Origin: Hoeflea sp.
GTDB taxonomy: Bacteria > Pseudomonadota > Alphaproteobacteria > Rhizobiales > Rhizobiaceae
Assembly (NCBI GenBank): GCA_020637795.1
Contig: JACKJT010000002.1
Coordinates: 1,090,247-1,154,246, forward strand
Length of the DNA stretch: 64,000 bases
Reading direction: 5' to 3'
How positions within the stretch are numbered: position 1 is the first letter of the stretch; the number at the start of each line of letters is the position of its first letter. Below the pieces are notes generated by a model that saw nothing but the letters and a program-made list of their open reading frames with translations, was not told the DNA's origin and did not search any database. Positions 17,238 through 25,616 of the stretch are shown here, in pieces. The position numbers and the translations under genes were made by a program.

Positions 17238-19289
17238 ATGCCGAAAACCGCTCTCGCGACACTGATCGTGCTTTCCACCGTGCTGGTCGGCATCACCTCC
17301 GCCGCGCCGCTGCCTTCCGGTTCGATCCCCCTGCCCGTGCCAAGGCCCGACACGGTCACTGCCGACACCACCAGCCCGTCTTCCACATCAACGGACACGG
17401 CCTTGCCGGCAAGCCGCGGACTCAAATCCGGCCTGCAGGCGCTTGGCGACCGGGATACAGGCCTTGCCCGCGCGATCCGTGATGCGATGCCGCCCAGTAC
17501 GCTTGACCGTCACATCCTGACCTGGGCGATTGCCCTGTCGGGCCTGGAAGGCGTGCCGGCGGCGGAAATTGCCGATGCGAAAGCCGAACTGAAGGGCTGG
17601 CCCGGCCTCGCATCGCTTCCGCGCCTTTATGAGAACGCCCTGTTCCACGAAAAGCCGTCGGCACAGCAGGCACTCGCCGCCTTTGGCGACAAGCAGCCCG
17701 AAACGCCCAGGGGCGCCATCACTCTTGTCAGGGCTTTAATGGAGAGCGGCGACACCAAACGCGCACGCGCCATTGCCACGAGCTTCTGGCGCACGGAGCT
17801 CATGCAGGACCGGGACGCGGACATCTTCCTGAGCGAGTTCGACAGCCTGCTCACCAAGGCGGATCATTTCCGCCGGATGGAAATGCTGCTCTACCGCGAT
17901 CGCGTCAGTGACGCCAAGCCCATTTCCAGGAAGGCCGAAGCCCAGTCGCTCTACCGTGCCTGGGCCGCCGTGATCCGCAATCCGGCCAAAGCCACAGCCG
18001 CGATCAAGGCCGTCGACCGGTCCTGGCACGACACGCCGGCCTATCTCTACCTGCGCATTCGCCAGCTGCGCGAACTCGATCGCAACAAGCAGGCCGCGGC
18101 CCTTCTTGCCAAAATGCCCCGGGACCCCACCCTGCTGGTCGACCCGGATGAGTGGTGGGTGGAAGCGCGCGTGGTCAGCCGTGGCTTGTACGAGAAAGGC
18201 GACGCCAAGGGGGCCTACAAGCTTGCGGCAGCCCATCTCGCACAGGGCCCCGAAGCCGTCGCCGAGGCCGAATTTCACGCAGGCTGGTACGCGCTGAGGG
18301 GACTGAAGGACGCCAAGACCGCCGCCAGGCACTTTTCCGCCATCCTGGCCGTGGCCAGCGGCCAGATCTCGACCGCCCGCGCCCACTACTGGCTGGGCCG
18401 CGCGGCGGAAGCCGGAGCCGGCAGCAAGCCGGCCGAGCATTACGCCCGGGCGGCGAACTACCCCTCGACATTCTACGGGCAGCTCGCCAGCGCCAAACTC
18501 GACCGCAAGTCGCTTGCGATCACCTACCCGCAGCCATCCGCGCAGGACCGCGCCAGGTTTGCGGGACGGGAAGCCGTGCAGGCCATCCGCAAGCTGGAAG
18601 ACACCGGCATGCAGTGGCGGGCCGATATCCTCTACCGCGCCCTTGCCGCCGAACTCGACAGTCCGGGCGAACTGGCCATTCTCGCGGCGATGGCGGAAAA
18701 GCGCGGCGAGCACCAGATATCGTTGCAGGTCGGAAAGGTCGCCTGGAACCGCGGCCTTGATGTGGCAGCGCTCGCCTATCCGCTCGGCGCGGTCCCGGCC
18801 GGCGCCAACATCAACGGATCCGGCAAGGCGCTGGCCTATTCGATCGCCCGCCAGGAAAGCGCGTTCAACAAGGCCGCAATCTCCCCGGCCAATGCCCGCG
18901 GGCTGCTGCAGATCCTGCCCGGAACGGCCAAGGCCGTGGCAGCCCGCCATGGTCTGCCCTATTCGAAAGATCGCCTGACAAGCGACGCCGGATACAATGC
19001 GACCCTGGGCGCCCATTTTCTCGGCGAACAGATCAGCGAGTTCGGCGGGTCCTACATCCTGACCTTTATCGCCTACAATGCCGGCCCGAGCCGGGTGCCG
19101 CAGTGGATCAAGCGCTTTGGCGATCCGCGCGGGCGGCCGCTTGACGAGGTCATCGACTGGATCGAGATGATCCCGTTCACCGAAACCCGTCATTACGTGC
19201 AGCGCGTCATGGAAAACTACCAGATCTACAAGGTCCGGCTCGGCCAGCCAGGCAACATCGAGACCGATCTCAGGTTCGGCCGCCGATGA
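17238..19289 (+). CDS. Soluble lytic murein transglycosylase (Slt70-like)
   Basis: Periplasmic enzyme that cleaves peptidoglycan glycan strands, forming anhydromuramyl ends. The 683-residue protein begins with a signal peptide (ALATLIVLSTVLVGITSAAP). It then has a long alpha-helical superhelix of tetratricopeptide-like repeats (about 60-500) and a C-terminal SLT domain with catalytic Glu540 in IARQESAF, followed by ANARGLLQILPGTAKAVA and FIAYNAGPSRVPQWI. Length and layout match Slt70. It is followed by a hydrolase gene 76 bp downstream. Confidence 0.93.
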   Translation: MPKTALATLIVLSTVLVGITSAAPLPSGSIPLPVPRPDTVTADTTSPSSTSTDTALPASRGLKSGLQALGDRDTGLARAIRDAMPPSTLDRHILTWAIALSGLEGVPAAEIADAKAELKGWPGLASLPRLYENALFHEKPSAQQALAAFGDKQPETPRGAITLVRALMESGDTKRARAIATSFWRTELMQDRDADIFLSEFDSLLTKADHFRRMEMLLYRDRVSDAKPISRKAEAQSLYRAWAAVIRNPAKATAAIKAVDRSWHDTPAYLYLRIRQLRELDRNKQAAALLAKMPRDPTLLVDPDEWWVEARVVSRGLYEKGDAKGAYKLAAAHLAQGPEAVAEAEFHAGWYALRGLKDAKTAARHFSAILAVASGQISTARAHYWLGRAAEAGAGSKPAEHYARAANYPSTFYGQLASAKLDRKSLAITYPQPSAQDRARFAGREAVQAIRKLEDTGMQWRADILYRALAAELDSPGELAILAAMAEKRGEHQISLQVGKVAWNRGLDVAALAYPLGAVPAGANINGSGKALAYSIARQESAFNKAAISPANARGLLQILPGTAKAVAARHGLPYSKDRLTSDAGYNATLGAHFLGEQISEFGGSYILTFIAYNAGPSRVPQWIKRFGDPRGRPLDEVIDWIEMIPFTETRHYVQRVMENYQIYKVRLGQPGNIETDLRFGRR

Positions 19290-19365
19290 GACCTGTCGCA
19301 TCGCAGCGAAAATAGGTTATAGGCTTGATCCTGAAGCGAAACCGACGAAGAGCAGGATCTGACCC

Positions 19366-20319
19366 ATGGCCAACGGGAAATCTGGAGCGAACGAAAACTC
19401 TGGCGCTGCCGGCACGATGGAACACGACGGACATGAGAGCGTGTTTTTCTCCGCCAGCGACGGCCTTCGGTTGCACGCCGCCGATTACGGCCGCCACAAT
19501 CCCGCCACCCGGGATCGCCTGCCTGTCGTCTGCCTGCCAGGCCTGACCCGCAACACAAGGGACTTCGACGATCTGGCCCGGCTGCTGTCGACCGACCCGA
19601 AAGCGCCCCGGCGTGTGGTCAGCTTCGATTACCGCGGACGCGGGCGCTCCGGCTGGGACAAGGATCCCGCGCGCTACACCATCGTTGTCGAGGCCGAAGA
19701 TGTGCTCAGCGGCATGGCCGCACTCGGGATCGAGCACGCGATCTTCGTCGGCACCTCGCGCGGCGGACTGATCATGCATGTTCTGGCCGCCATGCGCCCC
19801 GGGGTCATGGCCGCAGGCGTTCTCAACGACATCGGGCCGGTGATCGAGGGCGCGGGCCTGGCCCAGATCAAGGCCTATCTGTCGCGGATGCCACAGCCGA
19901 AAAGCTGGGCGGATGCCGCGCAGATCCTGGCCGAAGCCCATTCGAAGAGCTTCCCGGTCCTCACCGAGGCGGACTGGATGGATTTCGCCCGCGCCATCTA
20001 CGTGGAAAAGGACGGCAAGCTCGTGGCCGACTTCGATCCGGCGCTGCTTCACGGCCTCGCCGGGGTCGATCTCAGCACGCCCCTGCCAACTCTATGGCCG
20101 CAATTCGAGGGGCTGGGCGGCATGCCGCTCCTGGCGTTGCGTGGGGAACACTCCACATTGCTCTCGTCCGAGACGCTGATCGAAATGAAGAACCGCGTCC
20201 CTTCGCTCCAGACGGAAACGATCCGGGGACACGGTCACGCCCCGATCCTACACCTGTCGGGCATTCCCGATATCCTGACGAAGTTCTTCGCCTCCGTCGA
20301 CAAGCAACACCGCCACTGA
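19366..20319 (+). CDS. Alpha/beta-hydrolase
   Basis: Predicted esterase or hydrolase with unknown substrate, 317 residues. The fold is evident from the oxyanion-side strand PVVCLPGLTRNTRDFDDLARLL, the SFDYRGRGRSG segment, the nucleophile elbow GTSRGG (Ser131) and the C-terminal GHGHAPIL providing His. The first 20 residues are polar and variable. It starts at ATG 19366 with AGGAT 8 bp upstream. It may share the transcript of the upstream transglycosylase. It resembles the group of proteins annotated as 3-oxoadipate enol-lactonase-like hydrolases, but that function is not claimed. Confidence 0.82.
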   Translation: MANGKSGANENSGAAGTMEHDGHESVFFSASDGLRLHAADYGRHNPATRDRLPVVCLPGLTRNTRDFDDLARLLSTDPKAPRRVVSFDYRGRGRSGWDKDPARYTIVVEAEDVLSGMAALGIEHAIFVGTSRGGLIMHVLAAMRPGVMAAGVLNDIGPVIEGAGLAQIKAYLSRMPQPKSWADAAQILAEAHSKSFPVLTEADWMDFARAIYVEKDGKLVADFDPALLHGLAGVDLSTPLPTLWPQFEGLGGMPLLALRGEHSTLLSSETLIEMKNRVPSLQTETIRGHGHAPILHLSGIPDILTKFFASVDKQHRH

Positions 20320-20367
20320 ACGGCTAGCGCCCGCTGCGACGCGAATTGCGGAAAGCGACGGCGGCTT

Positions 20368-21144
20368 CTATGTCTTGCCGCCGCGCTTGGGTTTGGCATC
20401 GGCCGAACTGGCGACTTCGCCCTTGGCGACGCGCTTGGCGAAATCCGTCGAACCGCCCTTGGCCAGGATCTTCGCCTGGCTCACCCATTGCTCCCGTTCG
20501 ATGCGGCCGGCAAACGACAATTGCTCGGCGAACTCTGCCTGCTGCTTCTTGGTCCAGGCCGCAATCTGCGCGAAACTGTTGATTCCCGCAGCGTTCAACT
20601 TGGCTTCAATCTGCGGGCCTATCCCCTTGATTTGCTTAAGATTATCAGGAGAAGAAGCCGCTGCGGGACTGGTCTTTTGTGCCTTCGGTTTCGCCGCTGC
20701 CGGTTTGGTGTCCACCGGTTTTCCAGCCTTTGCCTTCGCAGGCTGGGCGCTTGTTGCGCGCGTCCTGGAAGCCGTGGCCTTCGGCGCCGCCGACTTGCTC
20801 GCCCGCGATTTGGCAGCTTTTGGTTTGGATGCCTTCCTGGCCACGGGAGGGGTCGCAACGGCCGGAGTGGCGGCAGCCACGGATGCCGGTTTCTCCGTCG
20901 CTTGCGGTTGCGAAGCTAGGGCCGACGGTGGTTGCGGGGTGGTTTCAGGCTCGTAATGCGGTATTGGCGCCGCAAGTTCCCCGGCAGTCACGGTCCTCGC
21001 CGCACCTTCATGGGTGACGGCTGCCGCGGCGCCCGAATGATGCCGCGAACCGCCCAGCCGGCCCTTAAGCCAGCATCCGAACAGGCATCCCAAGCCAAAC
21101 GCGACGGCCATGAAAACCGCAACCTGCAAAACAAACATGGTCAT
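20368..21144 (-). CDS. Membrane-anchored helix-hairpin-helix domain protein with Ala/Lys/Pro-rich linker
   Basis: Unknown function; 258 residues. An N-terminal transmembrane helix (FVLQVAVFMAVAFGLGCLFGCWL) is followed by a long low-complexity linker rich in Ala, Lys and Pro (about 40-165). Next comes an HhH-type domain, NLKQIKGIGPQIEAKLNAAGINSFAQIAAWT, of the kind found in the NADH-dehydrogenase 41-kDa-like/DUF4332 group, and a basic C-terminus. It is the last gene of an envelope operon with an OmpA-like protein and a 32-residue membrane protein. The linker plus OmpA neighbour suggests an envelope-spanning or periplasmic-facing role; orientation is uncertain. Confidence 0.75.
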   Translation of the reverse strand: MTMFVLQVAVFMAVAFGLGCLFGCWLKGRLGGSRHHSGAAAAVTHEGAARTVTAGELAAPIPHYEPETTPQPPSALASQPQATEKPASVAAATPAVATPPVARKASKPKAAKSRASKSAAPKATASRTRATSAQPAKAKAGKPVDTKPAAAKPKAQKTSPAAASSPDNLKQIKGIGPQIEAKLNAAGINSFAQIAAWTKKQQAEFAEQLSFAGRIEREQWVSQAKILAKGGSTDFAKRVAKGEVASSADAKPKRGGKT

Positions 21145-21175
21145 CTCTCCCCCTCCAGATCAGGTGTCGCCGCAC

Positions 21176-21274
21176 TCAACTGCGCACGCGGCCACAGGTC
21201 TTCCATCCCACAAGCCCGCCAACGACAAACGCCACCAGCAGCCAAAACCAAAGATGTGTGAACATGTACCACAT
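21176..21274 (-). CDS. 32-residue single-helix membrane protein
   Basis: A short gene, easily missed: ATG 21274 to TGA 21176, encoding MWYMFTHLWFWLLVAFVVGG followed by a short basic tail that ends in Arg-Ser. A GGAGG lies immediately upstream (7 bp before ATG), an excellent ribosome site. It fits between the OmpA-like gene (27 bp upstream) and the HhH gene (31 bp downstream), and it ends with a positive-inside tail (WKTCGRVRS). The protein is one hydrophobic helix; it may assist or partner the flanking envelope proteins. No family is recognised. Confidence 0.7.
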   Translation of the reverse strand: MWYMFTHLWFWLLVAFVVGGLVGWKTCGRVRS

Positions 21275-21300
21275 TAGTCCCTCCATGGGCCGGTGGCCCG

Positions 21301-23067
21301 TCAGTTGAGGACGCGAAACTCGATCCGGCGGTTTGCCGCCTTGCCCTCGTCCGTTTCATTGCTTGCGAGCGGACGGCTTTCACCATGACCAACGGCGACC
21401 AGCCGGTCCGCCGCGATCCCCGCTGCCGTCATGAAGTCGACCACCGCCCTGGCCCGCCGGTCGGACAAGGCCAGGTTGTCGGCTTCCGAGCCATCCGAAT
21501 CCGTGTGGCCGGATATTTCCAGGCGGGTCTGGCCACATTTTTGTGCGATCCGCGCAATCCGGTCAAGGAACCCATAGGAATGGTCCTGAATGGCCGCCTC
21601 ACCGGTCTCGAACAGGATGATGTTTGAGGCCGTCAGCCGGTTGAGCTCCGCCTGGCAGGCTTCGGGGTTCAGTTCATCTCCCCTGTCGTTGCCGGGCGAT
21701 ACTGCTGATTCACCGGAAAATCCTGCCGGAAGCTCCTCGGCCATCAAGCGGGCAACCTGCCGCGAGCCCGCCTCGTTGAGCGCGGACCCGCTGATTGAAA
21801 CCGTCCCGTCTGCGATGCTGGCTTCGGCTTCGTCAAGCCGGCTCAGCGCCTGAAGCGCTGTGATGGCGGCCTCCTCGAAGCCGTCAGGGGCGCCCGGAGC
21901 AATCTCGAGCCCATCGTTTATCTCGATGGAGCCGAATTTCAGGCGGGCCAGTTCGATAACCCGGGTGCGGAAGGCCTCATCGGGAACAAACCCGCGGAGT
22001 TCAAGTTCCGATCCGCTCAGCCGCGCCGTCCACGCATACGGCGCCCCATGCGCCAGCCCGAGGTCCGCGGTTCCAAGCGTCAGGCCGCCCTGCAGCCTGT
22101 TCGACAGAATATCCTGAATGTCGCGAAACGCCTCCACATCGCTTGCCTCACCGGAAAGATCGAGCCTGCCTTGCGTGACGGTGACGGTTCCGGCGGTCAT
22201 CTTGCCCAGCACGGACAGCGCAGTTTCGGAGGCTGCCATCCAGTCGACACCCTCGGGTACGCCGCTGGCAAACTGCATCCGGTCGTCCGCCCCCAGATCC
22301 CCGCCGATCGAACCGGCGCGCGCCATGATCGTTTCGCGGGTCCCCTCATCCGGCACGTAGCCGCTGACGACAACCCCGTCCGCGGCCTTCGTGGCAGACC
22401 AGGAATACTCTCCGGTCGCAGCTGCGGGTGTAATCTCGACAGAGCTCACGATCCCGGCCGACGGAGGCACCAGCGACAGCGCTGCAAGCGCAGCCTCGTG
22501 ATCGTCGGGATTGAGCGCCTGCCCGGTGATATGCATCGTACGGTCCGTAATCGTCATCGACCCGGTTGAGAACCGAGAAAACACGGACAATCCATAGCCG
22601 GCGAGCGAAACCAGGCCTGTCGGCGCGCCGCGTGCGAGGTTCATCTGGTCGGACAGCGCGATGCCCGGCAGCAGTCCGGTCAGCGCGGAGATGATGTCGG
22701 CGCGTGCGCTTTCATTGGGAACAAATCCGCTCAGGACGATGCCGTTGGGCGTTTTCTCCGCGGACAACCGGTAGGGCTTCTCCTCGGGCAACAGAACCGA
22801 AGCGTCACTGACATCGCGTACGCCATAAATATCGCGCGCAATGGACAGAGCGTCCTTACGGCTCTCTTCGTCCGGCGCCAGGCCGGTCAGGGTGAGATCG
22901 CGACCCTTAATCAGCACCTGCGCCCAGGTGTGATCGGTCCGCAGCGCCGACATTGTGCGTGATTGCAGGTCCGCCTCGATCGAGCCGGCAGTGAACCAGA
23001 TCGCCAGCGCCGACAGACACGCCACCGCAGCCAGACCGGGCCAAATCCAAAGCTTGATGTTTTGCAT
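21301..23067 (-). CDS. OmpA-family protein with tandem BON-like repeats
   Basis: Envelope protein of 588 residues. An N-terminal membrane anchor (LWIWPGLAAVACLSALAIWFTAG) is followed by several repeats of about 80-160 residues with the recurring pattern LxGFVPNE/YVPDEGTR/FVPDEAFR, resembling BON modules. The C-terminal OmpA peptidoglycan-binding domain (about 485-588) has LEISGHTDSDGSEADNLALS and NRRIEF. Known BON-OmpA proteins (for example ArfA of mycobacteria) bind peptidoglycan and phospholipid; that is only an analogy here. First gene of a three-gene operon. Confidence 0.85.
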   Translation of the reverse strand: MQNIKLWIWPGLAAVACLSALAIWFTAGSIEADLQSRTMSALRTDHTWAQVLIKGRDLTLTGLAPDEESRKDALSIARDIYGVRDVSDASVLLPEEKPYRLSAEKTPNGIVLSGFVPNESARADIISALTGLLPGIALSDQMNLARGAPTGLVSLAGYGLSVFSRFSTGSMTITDRTMHITGQALNPDDHEAALAALSLVPPSAGIVSSVEITPAAATGEYSWSATKAADGVVVSGYVPDEGTRETIMARAGSIGGDLGADDRMQFASGVPEGVDWMAASETALSVLGKMTAGTVTVTQGRLDLSGEASDVEAFRDIQDILSNRLQGGLTLGTADLGLAHGAPYAWTARLSGSELELRGFVPDEAFRTRVIELARLKFGSIEINDGLEIAPGAPDGFEEAAITALQALSRLDEAEASIADGTVSISGSALNEAGSRQVARLMAEELPAGFSGESAVSPGNDRGDELNPEACQAELNRLTASNIILFETGEAAIQDHSYGFLDRIARIAQKCGQTRLEISGHTDSDGSEADNLALSDRRARAVVDFMTAAGIAADRLVAVGHGESRPLASNETDEGKAANRRIEFRVLN

Positions 23068-23194
23068 GAAATCTCCGCCAGACCTTTGCCGAAGGCAAGC
23101 CTATCACCGCTGCCCGAGCGAGGCCAAGCCTAAAGCGGAACGGGCCTCGACCCCACGCATTGGCGAAACGCGACATGCCTGAAATTCAGGCACG

Positions 23195-23224
23195 AAAAAA
23201 CCCGGCAGCCAAAGCTGCCGGGTT
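23195..23224 (-). terminator. Rho-independent terminator of porin gene
   Basis: On the minus strand an 11-bp perfect stem (AACCCGGCAGC at 23199-23209 with 23214-23224, 4-nt loop) runs directly into six U residues (23195-23200 as A on the plus strand). It lies 25 bp downstream of the porin stop. A second small inverted repeat (ATCAAACC/GGTTTGAT, 23232-23249) precedes it. A textbook strong terminator, as expected for a highly expressed outer-membrane protein. Confidence 0.9.
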
Positions 23225-23248
23225 CCATCAGATCAAACCGAGGTTTGA

Positions 23249-24313
23249 TTAGAACGAACGACGGACCCAGACGAAGCCGTCTGCAGTGTTGGTCTTCACG
23301 CCTGCAATGGTCTTCTGCTGGCCCCAGTGACCTTCGAGACGAACGTTGAAGTTCGTGACCGGGGTCCAGGACAGAGCGCCTTCCAGGACGTGTGCGTGCT
23401 TGACGGTACCGCCCTTGGCAGCCGAGAAGCCGTCGAGGTACTGGTAGCCGACTTCCATGCCGAGGGTGTCGGTCAGGCTCTGGGTGTAGCCAATGCCAGC
23501 AGACCAGTTAGCTGTTTCGGTCGAACCAGCTGCACGGCCAGGCATCGGAAGGCCGTATGCGGTGTTGCCGACCTTGTTGTTGTAGAAACCACCAACGCGG
23601 AGGGTACCGCCGGTTGCTGCAACGTCGAGCTGGACAATGCCCTTCACGCCAACTGCCTTGGCAGTTTCGTCGTAGCCGAGGTGCACGGCAGCGCCGCCCC
23701 AACCCTGGGTGAAGCCGAGGATACCGACAACGTCAGGAGTCCAGTTGGTGTTGTTTGCATCGTGCTCGAGAACCAGAGCAGCGTACCAAGCGCCCGCATC
23801 GTAGCGGTAACCGATCTGCTGAACCTGGTGGTAGCCGTACACGCCACCGTTATCGGTGGAGATGATGCCCCAGTTGCCGACGCCGCCGCCCCAGAGAGCT
23901 GCGAATGCCGATTCGGTGTAGCCCATGAACAGGCCGCCGAGCTGGATCATGGCCTGGTCGGTGACCTGTGCAACGTCTGCGTTGGCGCCGCCCGAGTTCG
24001 ACTGCATGCGGATGTAACCGCGCAGGGTGCCCAGTTCAGTTTCCGAACGAGCGTCGAAGTTGACGCGGGTACGGGTGTTCTGCTGGTAGCCGTTGGTGCC
24101 CTTGGTTGCAGTCACGCGGAAGCGGACATAACCGTCGATCTTCAGGCAGGTTTCGGTGCCCGGGATGTAGAAGAAGCCGGTGCCGAAAGCGTCGCAAACG
24201 CGGACGTATTCAACGGGCTCGGGCTCAGCTGCAACGATAGCGTCTGCAGCGCGTGCGCCGGAAACAGCAACGAGAGCTGCTGCGGAGCCGATGAGAAGGC
24301 TCTTAATGTTCAT
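23249..24313 (-). CDS. Porin, RopA/Omp2-like (alphaproteobacterial porin family)
   Basis: Trimeric outer-membrane channel for small hydrophilic solutes. The 354-residue precursor has a signal peptide (MNIKSLLIGSAAALVAVSGARAAD), then the family hallmark EPVEYVRVCDAFGTGFFYIPGTETCLKIDGYVRFRV with a disulfide pair, and a beta-barrel ending in Phe (WVRRSF). ATG 24313 has GGAGG upstream; longer frames to 24520 are spurious. Codon use is strongly biased to preferred codons compared with its neighbours, which suggests high expression. It ends at a strong terminator. Confidence 0.95.
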   Translation of the reverse strand: MNIKSLLIGSAAALVAVSGARAADAIVAAEPEPVEYVRVCDAFGTGFFYIPGTETCLKIDGYVRFRVTATKGTNGYQQNTRTRVNFDARSETELGTLRGYIRMQSNSGGANADVAQVTDQAMIQLGGLFMGYTESAFAALWGGGVGNWGIISTDNGGVYGYHQVQQIGYRYDAGAWYAALVLEHDANNTNWTPDVVGILGFTQGWGGAAVHLGYDETAKAVGVKGIVQLDVAATGGTLRVGGFYNNKVGNTAYGLPMPGRAAGSTETANWSAGIGYTQSLTDTLGMEVGYQYLDGFSAAKGGTVKHAHVLEGALSWTPVTNFNVRLEGHWGQQKTIAGVKTNTADGFVWVRRSF

Positions 24314-25089
24314 TTCTGACCTCCAGTCAAAAGTTAATGGTCTGGGTTGTCGCTGAAGGACAGTATTCTCTGTCCCATCCCCACAATGGAAGAAGACAGG
24401 CGGGTAATCGCCGTGGCTTCGAAAGTGAACATACTCACCGGAGCCGACCGCGCAACGCAGATCGCTCCTGCCAAAGGCTCCGCCGCATGCCTTCCCCTCC
24501 CCCTGTTGCACAAATGACACGAAATCTTCTCCCGCGGCCCGATTTGTTTACCCTCCGTTAGGAACTTCGGGTCGTCTGCGGGCGAAACGAGGCCGGCTTG
24601 GTGCAGTTCAGCTGCCAGATCCCGGCTCTTTTGCGGGCTTTGGTAGCGATTCTCCCGCCTCCTGCCCGTCGGCCCATGATTCGTCCCGGCCTGCTCCCCG
24701 GCCCCTTGCAAGCGATCTCCGGCAGGGATTCGAACCTGACCCGGCAACCTCGGTACCGGCTCTCATGAGTTCCATACGCACTTCTATATATATATATGCC
24801 TGAAGTTTCGGGCCTGCAGCGGACAGGCGCCGGCACACTCTGCTGACCGTGCTGCCCCCCTACAGCATCACGGTCGCCGGCCAATGCATCTGCGTTCAGG
24901 CCAGTCAAACGCTCCAGGCTTGCCCGCAAGGCGACGTCCGAAGCAAAAAGGCCGCCGTGAAAAAGCCGAGCGCTCCTCCGATGCCGGCAGGGAATAGATA
25001 CTGCCACCATACCTGTTGAGGACAATGATGGGATCGGGCCTGAATTGCAGTTGATTACACAGTCACGCTGGGGTAACAGACCACTCGAC
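24314..25089. other. 776-bp non-coding region upstream of porin and tRNA-Ser
   Basis: No gene is supported; the longest frames here lack family features. It should contain the porin promoter. Visible elements are the inverted repeat GGACAG/CTGTCC (24358-24363 with 24370-24375) about 45 bp upstream of the porin ATG, a (TA)6 tract at 24785-24797, and a 13-nt inverted copy of the tRNA T-arm sequence GGTTCGAATCCCT at 24724-24736 on the minus strand, also found in the tRNA-Ser at 25155-25167. A relic or regulatory leader is possible. Confidence 0.4.
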
Positions 25090-25179
25090 GGAGAGGTGGC
25101 CGAGTGGTCGAAGGCGCTCCCCTGCTAAGGGAGTATACCCGGAAGGGTATCGAGGGTTCGAATCCCTTCCTCTCCGCCA
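25090..25179 (+). tRNA. tRNA-Ser (anticodon GCT)
   Basis: A 90-nt class II tRNA. The acceptor stem GGAGAGG (25090-25096) pairs with CCTCTCC (25169-25175), with discriminator G and encoded CCA (25177-25179). The anticodon arm CTCCC-CTGCTAA-GGGAG gives anticodon GCT, reading AGC/AGU serine codons. The long variable arm (about 25134-25152, TATACCCGGAAGGGTATCG) and the T loop TTCGAAT are intact. A short T run follows. Confidence 0.96.
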
Positions 25180-25616
25180 TTTTTGTTTGCGCTTTGCCGC
25201 CGGCCAACCCAAAGCGCAATTGCTCCGGGTTCGGACGTCGTCCTCTCTCCTCCACAATTTCGTTTTGATCGTCATTCACGGCAGCCATCACCTTGATCGG
25301 ACTGGTGGTCTTCACCGTTCGAAGGCCCCGGTTCCGCGCCATGGCAACAGGGCGCGCTGACCGCGCCGATGCGGGCCTCGCGGTGTTCAGCCTTGTTGAA
25401 ACCCAAAGGTTCCAAGGGGGTGCCAGTATCCTTGACCTTGATCCTCCGCCATTGCCTCGCGGGCTCCGCCAGCCCGTGAAGGGGAGCCGAGTTCCCGGAG
25501 GCAGCCGCGTAGCCCGGTCAGCGCCACGATCGGGATCCCCCTCCCCCGGGTCGGGCTGCCCTCCCCCGGCACGCAAAGCTCCAAGGCCGGGAGAGAGCGG
25601 CTATGCCCGTCTTGCC
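25180..25616. other. 437-bp region without a gene, after tRNA-Ser
   Basis: No ORF with coding character was found on either strand. It lies between the tRNA and the end of the oxidoreductase gene, so it holds the 3' end of the sugar operon transcript. It contains GC-rich inverted tracts near 25535-25565 but no clear U-run terminator. No integrase or other mobile gene accompanies the tRNA. Confidence 0.4.

Noticed and set aside
24785..24797. (TA)6 tract as a phase-variation switch for the porin
   Set aside because: It lies about 470 bp upstream of the porin start, away from any recognisable promoter; likely a simple repeat.
24700..24800. Possible second tRNA on the minus strand around the GGTTCGAATCCCT sequence
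   Set aside because: The T-stem does not pair properly and no matching acceptor or anticodon arm lies at the right distance; only the T-arm motif is shared.
24558..25025. 155-codon minus-strand frame upstream of the porin
   Set aside because: No ribosome site, no family resemblance and a composition typical of non-coding GC-rich DNA; treated as intergenic.
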